Under the pieces are notes generated by a model. It ran no database searches and was not told the origin of the DNA. It saw only the letters and a program-made list of their open reading frames with translations. The position numbers and the translations under genes are program-made. This document shows positions 6,658-9,421 of a stretch of DNA of 9,421 nt, piece after piece. Position 1 is the first letter of the stretch; the number at the start of each line of letters is the position of its first letter. The DNA lies in NCBI GenBank assembly GCA_014376915.1, contig JACMQP010000481.1, positions 1 through 9,421 of the forward strand. The letters run 5' to 3'. The DNA is from Ramlibacter sp. (GTDB lineage Bacteria; Pseudomonadota; Gammaproteobacteria; Burkholderiales; Burkholderiaceae).

Positions 6658-9421
6658 TCAGTTGTACGAGAACGTATAGATCAGATCTACCGCCGTCCGC
6701 TCCCCCGCCCGCGCCCGCAAGGTCAGCCGGCGCGAGACGTCGTAGAAGATGTTGAGCGTGCCGAGCGCGCCGCCCAGGCTGCTCTCGTACGAAGCGTAGA
6801 AGTCGCGGGCGAAGCGCTTGCCCAGCGTGACCACCGCGCCCGCGGCGCTGTCGTTGCGCAGGGACAGTTCGTCCAGGCCGAAGCGGCCCGCGATCCCGCC
6901 GGAATTGGCGCCGCCGCGCCGGCTGTTCAACAGCGCCAGCGCCGCCTGCTGCAGCAGCGCCGATTCGGCCCCGCCGCTGGCCGCCGGCCGGCCGACCACC
7001 AGCCACGCCAGCTTTTCGGCGTCCGGGATCTCGGGGACGGAATAGAGCCGCACGAACGGCGCCTGCGCCTGACCGGTCACCAGCACGCCGACGCGCTGCT
7101 CCAGCCGCGGCCGCACCGCCAGGATATCGAGCGACGGGTTGTCGATGGCTCCGGTGAAACGCAGCACGCCGCGCTCGATGTCCAGCCGCTGGCCGTAAGC
7201 GCGGTACTCGCCGTCGACGGCGCTCACAGTTCCTTCCAGCCGCGGCGTGGTCAGAGCGGTTCCGCTGAGCGCGAGCGTGCCCGCCAGCCGGGTGTCGATG
7301 CCGCGTCCGCGCAGCCGGAAATCGCGGCCGAGATCGAGCTGCACAGCCACGTCCAGTGGCCGCTTCGGCGGGCCGGCATCCGGTTTCTTCTGCGCCCGTT
7401 GTTCGGCGGTGGCGCCGACGGCGGCCGTGTTGCGCACCACCACGTCTTCACCGAGTTTGGGCGCGGTCTCGTCCGGGATGACGATGCGGGCCTGGTCCAC
7501 CGCGAGGTTGCCGCGGATCGCGCCGCCCTTGGGCGTCAGCGTCGCCGAAAGCTTGCCCGAGACGGTCAGCTCGCGGTCGCTGCGGATGCTGGCGCGCAGC
7601 TTCGTCAGTTCGGCCGTGGCCTGCAATTGCGGCACGCCACCTTCCCAGCGGCCTTCGCCCCTGGCCACCAGGCTGCCGCCCGCGCCCCCGGGCCCGGCGC
7701 CGTGCAGGACGAATTCCTCGACGACGAACTGCTGGCCCTGCAGCCGCGCACGCAACGAGCCGTTGTGCAGCTCGACGCCGTCGACGATCGAGCGCAACGC
7801 CAGTTCGTCGGCGTTGAGCGTGCCGGCGAACTGCGGGTCGGAGCGCGAGCCGCTGACGGCGACGTCGGCCGCCAGCGAGCCGCGCAGCCGCCAGCCGGGG
7901 GGCGCCAGCAGCGACCACACGCCCAGCCGCGGCAACTGCGCCTGCAGCCGGCCGGCGAGCTGTGCGTCGGCCGGCCACTGCCAGCCGGCCGCGCCGCCGC
8001 GCACCAGCCGGGTCTGCACGGTGCCATGCGCCGTGCCGGCGCGTTCACTGTCCCACTCCAGCGCCGCCGTGACCGCGCCGTCGCGCCCCTGCAGCGACAG
8101 CGACGCCCGCCGCACGCCGGCGGCGACGCGGGTGGCGGCGCCCTCGGTGTTCTCCACCTGCACCGTGATGTCGCCGGCGCTGCGCACGATGCTGGCGTCC
8201 ACCCGCATCCCGGCCCCCAGCCGCGCGTCCCACTGCGCGTCGAACACCAGGTTGCCGGTCAGCGCCGAACCGGCCAGCTGCGGCCCGCCGACCAGCTCCA
8301 TCCAGGCCATCGGCAGACCAGTCACCCGGCCCGCCGTCTGCAATTCGCCGCCGCCCCAGCGCACCGGATCCCAGGCCAGCAGGGCTTGCGACGCCACGCC
8401 GCCGGCCGGCGTCGGCGCGATGAGGTCGGCCTGGCCGGCCGCGACTTCCAGCCGCCCGTCCTGCCAGCGCGCGTCGACGCCGCCGTCACGCAGGGCGAGC
8501 TTCCATTGCCCGGCGCCGAGCGCCGGATCCTGCAGCGCCAGTTGCAGCTTCGCCCCCCGCGCCTGCCAGGCCCCGCCGCCGCGCCCGCCCCGGCCGGAGA
8601 GATCGAGCATGAGCCGGCGCGGTCCCTGCTCCGCGCTGGCCTGCAGTTGCAGCACCGCGTCGCCCAGGCGGCCGGCGGCGCTGGCCCGGGCATCGCGCAC
8701 GGTCCACGCCGGCGCGCCGGCAACGGCCGACGCGGATTGCAGCGTCAGCAGCGGCGCCGACAACTTCGCCTGCACCGCGGGATCGGTCCACCCGCCCTGC
8801 CAGCTGCCTTCGAGCGCGGCCTGGCCGCCGGCCCGCCACGCACCCACCGCCGCCGGCACGAACGGCCAGCTTTGCAGCCAGCGCTGCGCCAGCGCGAGAT
8901 TGGAGGCCTGCAGCTTCAGCATGCCGCGACCGCGGGTCTCGGCGATCTCGCCTTCCGCATTGGCCTGCAGCCCCGGTGCCTGCAACTGCAGCTTGCCGCC
9001 GCCGGAGCGCGCGGCGGGCCGGGCCATGGCCGACCCGCTCAGCGACGCATCGCTGGTGCGCAGCCGCAGCGCGGGCAGCGTCAACAGCCCGTCGGCCCAA
9101 CTGCCTTGCGCCGCCAGTTCGCGCAGTTCCAGCAGCGCATCGCCTTTGTGCGATGGCGCGGGCCCGGCGTCGGCTTGCAGCGCGACGTCGAAGGCGATGG
9201 TCTTGCCTTTCTGGTGCGCCTGCAGCTTGCCGCCCAGTGGCCTGGCCGCGAGCTTCGTGTGCAGCGCCGCCGGATCGACATTGCGCAGGCTGCCCTCGGC
9301 CGTCCAGCCATCGGCCCCGGACCAGCGGCCTTCGGCCTGCAGGCTGCCGCCGCCCAGTTCGGCCTGCAGGCTGCGCACCAGTGCCATCCCGCCGCGCCAC
9401 TCGCCCTGCGCCTTCACCTGC
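6658..9421 (-). CDS. tamB: TamB, translocation and assembly module inner-membrane/periplasmic protein (N-terminus beyond window)
   Basis: About 920 C-terminal residues are visible; the frame is open to the right edge, so the N-terminal signal anchor lies outside. TamB is an inner-membrane-anchored protein whose long beta-sheet groove spans the periplasm. With TamA it is linked to outer-membrane protein assembly, and as an AsmA-like protein to phospholipid transport. The visible part has the expected pattern of short amphipathic strands rich in Gly, Ala, Leu and Gln, such as repeated LxAxGxW or LxGxL units. The C-terminal TamB domain (PF04357 region, roughly the last 300 residues) has the landmarks LDVAVQLDLGRDFRLRGRGI, GTVSAVDGEYRAYGQRL, IDNPSLDILAVR, LAWLVVGRP, VTLGKRFARDFYASYESSL and the ending VDLIYTFSYN. 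A charged Lys/Pro/Ala linker lies near 7365-7430. A tamA gene would be expected next to it, probably just upstream off the right edge. The gene is clearly richer in GC than the transporter operon. Confidence 0.93.
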   Translation of the reverse strand, partial: QVKAQGEWRGGMALVRSLQAELGGGSLQAEGRWSGADGWTAEGSLRNVDPAALHTKLAARPLGGKLQAHQKGKTIAFDVALQADAGPAPSHKGDALLELRELAAQGSWADGLLTLPALRLRTSDASLSGSAMARPAARSGGGKLQLQAPGLQANAEGEIAETRGRGMLKLQASNLALAQRWLQSWPFVPAAVGAWRAGGQAALEGSWQGGWTDPAVQAKLSAPLLTLQSASAVAGAPAWTVRDARASAAGRLGDAVLQLQASAEQGPRRLMLDLSGRGGRGGGAWQARGAKLQLALQDPALGAGQWKLALRDGGVDARWQDGRLEVAAGQADLIAPTPAGGVASQALLAWDPVRWGGGELQTAGRVTGLPMAWMELVGGPQLAGSALTGNLVFDAQWDARLGAGMRVDASIVRSAGDITVQVENTEGAATRVAAGVRRASLSLQGRDGAVTAALEWDSERAGTAHGTVQTRLVRGGAAGWQWPADAQLAGRLQAQLPRLGVWSLLAPPGWRLRGSLAADVAVSGSRSDPQFAGTLNADELALRSIVDGVELHNGSLRARLQGQQFVVEEFVLHGAGPGGAGGSLVARGEGRWEGGVPQLQATAELTKLRASIRSDRELTVSGKLSATLTPKGGAIRGNLAVDQARIVIPDETAPKLGEDVVVRNTAAVGATAEQRAQKKPDAGPPKRPLDVAVQLDLGRDFRLRGRGIDTRLAGTLALSGTALTTPRLEGTVSAVDGEYRAYGQRLDIERGVLRFTGAIDNPSLDILAVRPRLEQRVGVLVTGQAQAPFVRLYSVPEIPDAEKLAWLVVGRPAASGGAESALLQQAALALLNSRRGGANSGGIAGRFGLDELSLRNDSAAGAVVTLGKRFARDFYASYESSLGGALGTLNIFYDVSRRLTLRARAGERTAVDLIYTFSYN
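9331..9374. repeat. 17-bp direct repeat inside tamB
   Basis: TTCGGCCTGCAGGCTGC occurs at 9331-9347 and again at 9358-9374, 27 bp apart and in the same frame. It encodes two copies of SLQAE (SLQAELGGGSLQAEG on the minus strand). This 9-residue spacing fits local duplication of a beta-strand unit in the TamB groove. Confidence 0.6.

Noticed and set aside
5226..6755. A 509-codon open frame on the plus strand
   Set aside because: It lies antisense to the binding-protein gene and has a His/Arg/Gln-rich composition typical of reverse-strand shadows in GC-rich DNA. The minus-strand product is a clear family member with a signal peptide and ribosome binding site.
6488..9420. Alternative minus-strand frames inside tamB
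   Set aside because: They overlap the long TamB frame completely and have Arg/Ala-rich shadow composition.
1..9421. Search for CRISPR repeats, tRNA or rRNA, transposase genes, phage modules or defence islands
   Set aside because: No regularly spaced repeats, cloverleaf-like elements, DDE or recombinase motifs, or defence-type domains were seen by eye on either strand.

Overview
The window looks like chromosomal DNA from a GC-rich betaproteobacterium, probably Burkholderiales. The evidence is strong G/C preference at third codon positions, a five-gene branched-chain-type ABC transporter operon of the sort this order carries in many copies, and a TamB homologue. The species cannot be fixed from the sequence alone. 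Every supported gene is on the minus strand, so the window reads from right to left. I see no rRNA, tRNA, CRISPR array, insertion sequence or phage structural gene.

In transcription order, bases 9421 to 6658 hold the C-terminal 920 or so residues of TamB, the inner-membrane-anchored periplasmic protein linked to outer-membrane assembly and lipid transport. A gap of about 175 bp follows (6483-6657). It holds a perfect 18-bp palindrome centred on AGCATGCT, which is the best operator candidate in the window, and a strong ribosome binding site.

Next is a complete HAAT-type (LivKHMGF) ABC importer at 6482-1852: a secreted binding protein, permeases LivH and LivM, and ATPases LivG and LivF. The four membrane and ATPase genes are packed with ATGA overlaps (livH/livM and livM/livG) and a 1-nt gap (livG/livF). 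The binding-protein gene is separated from livH by 81 nt carrying a perfect 11-bp-stem hairpin, a layout that suits making more binding protein than permease. The substrate cannot be read from the sequence; branched-chain amino acids, amides and aromatic or other carboxylic acids are all possible.

After a 232-bp gap with another inverted repeat, a second, probably separate transcription unit starts at 1619. It has a 234-residue protein of unknown function, whose middle resembles the core of RepB/AEP-type primase folds without clear catalytic acidic residues. This overlaps by GTGA with an M16-family zinc peptidase that has an intact HxxEH...E site and is cut by the left edge of the window.

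Most of the window is ordinary, well-understood gene content. The least-explained parts are the unknown-protein/M16-peptidase pair, the upstream palindrome and the intercistronic hairpin.
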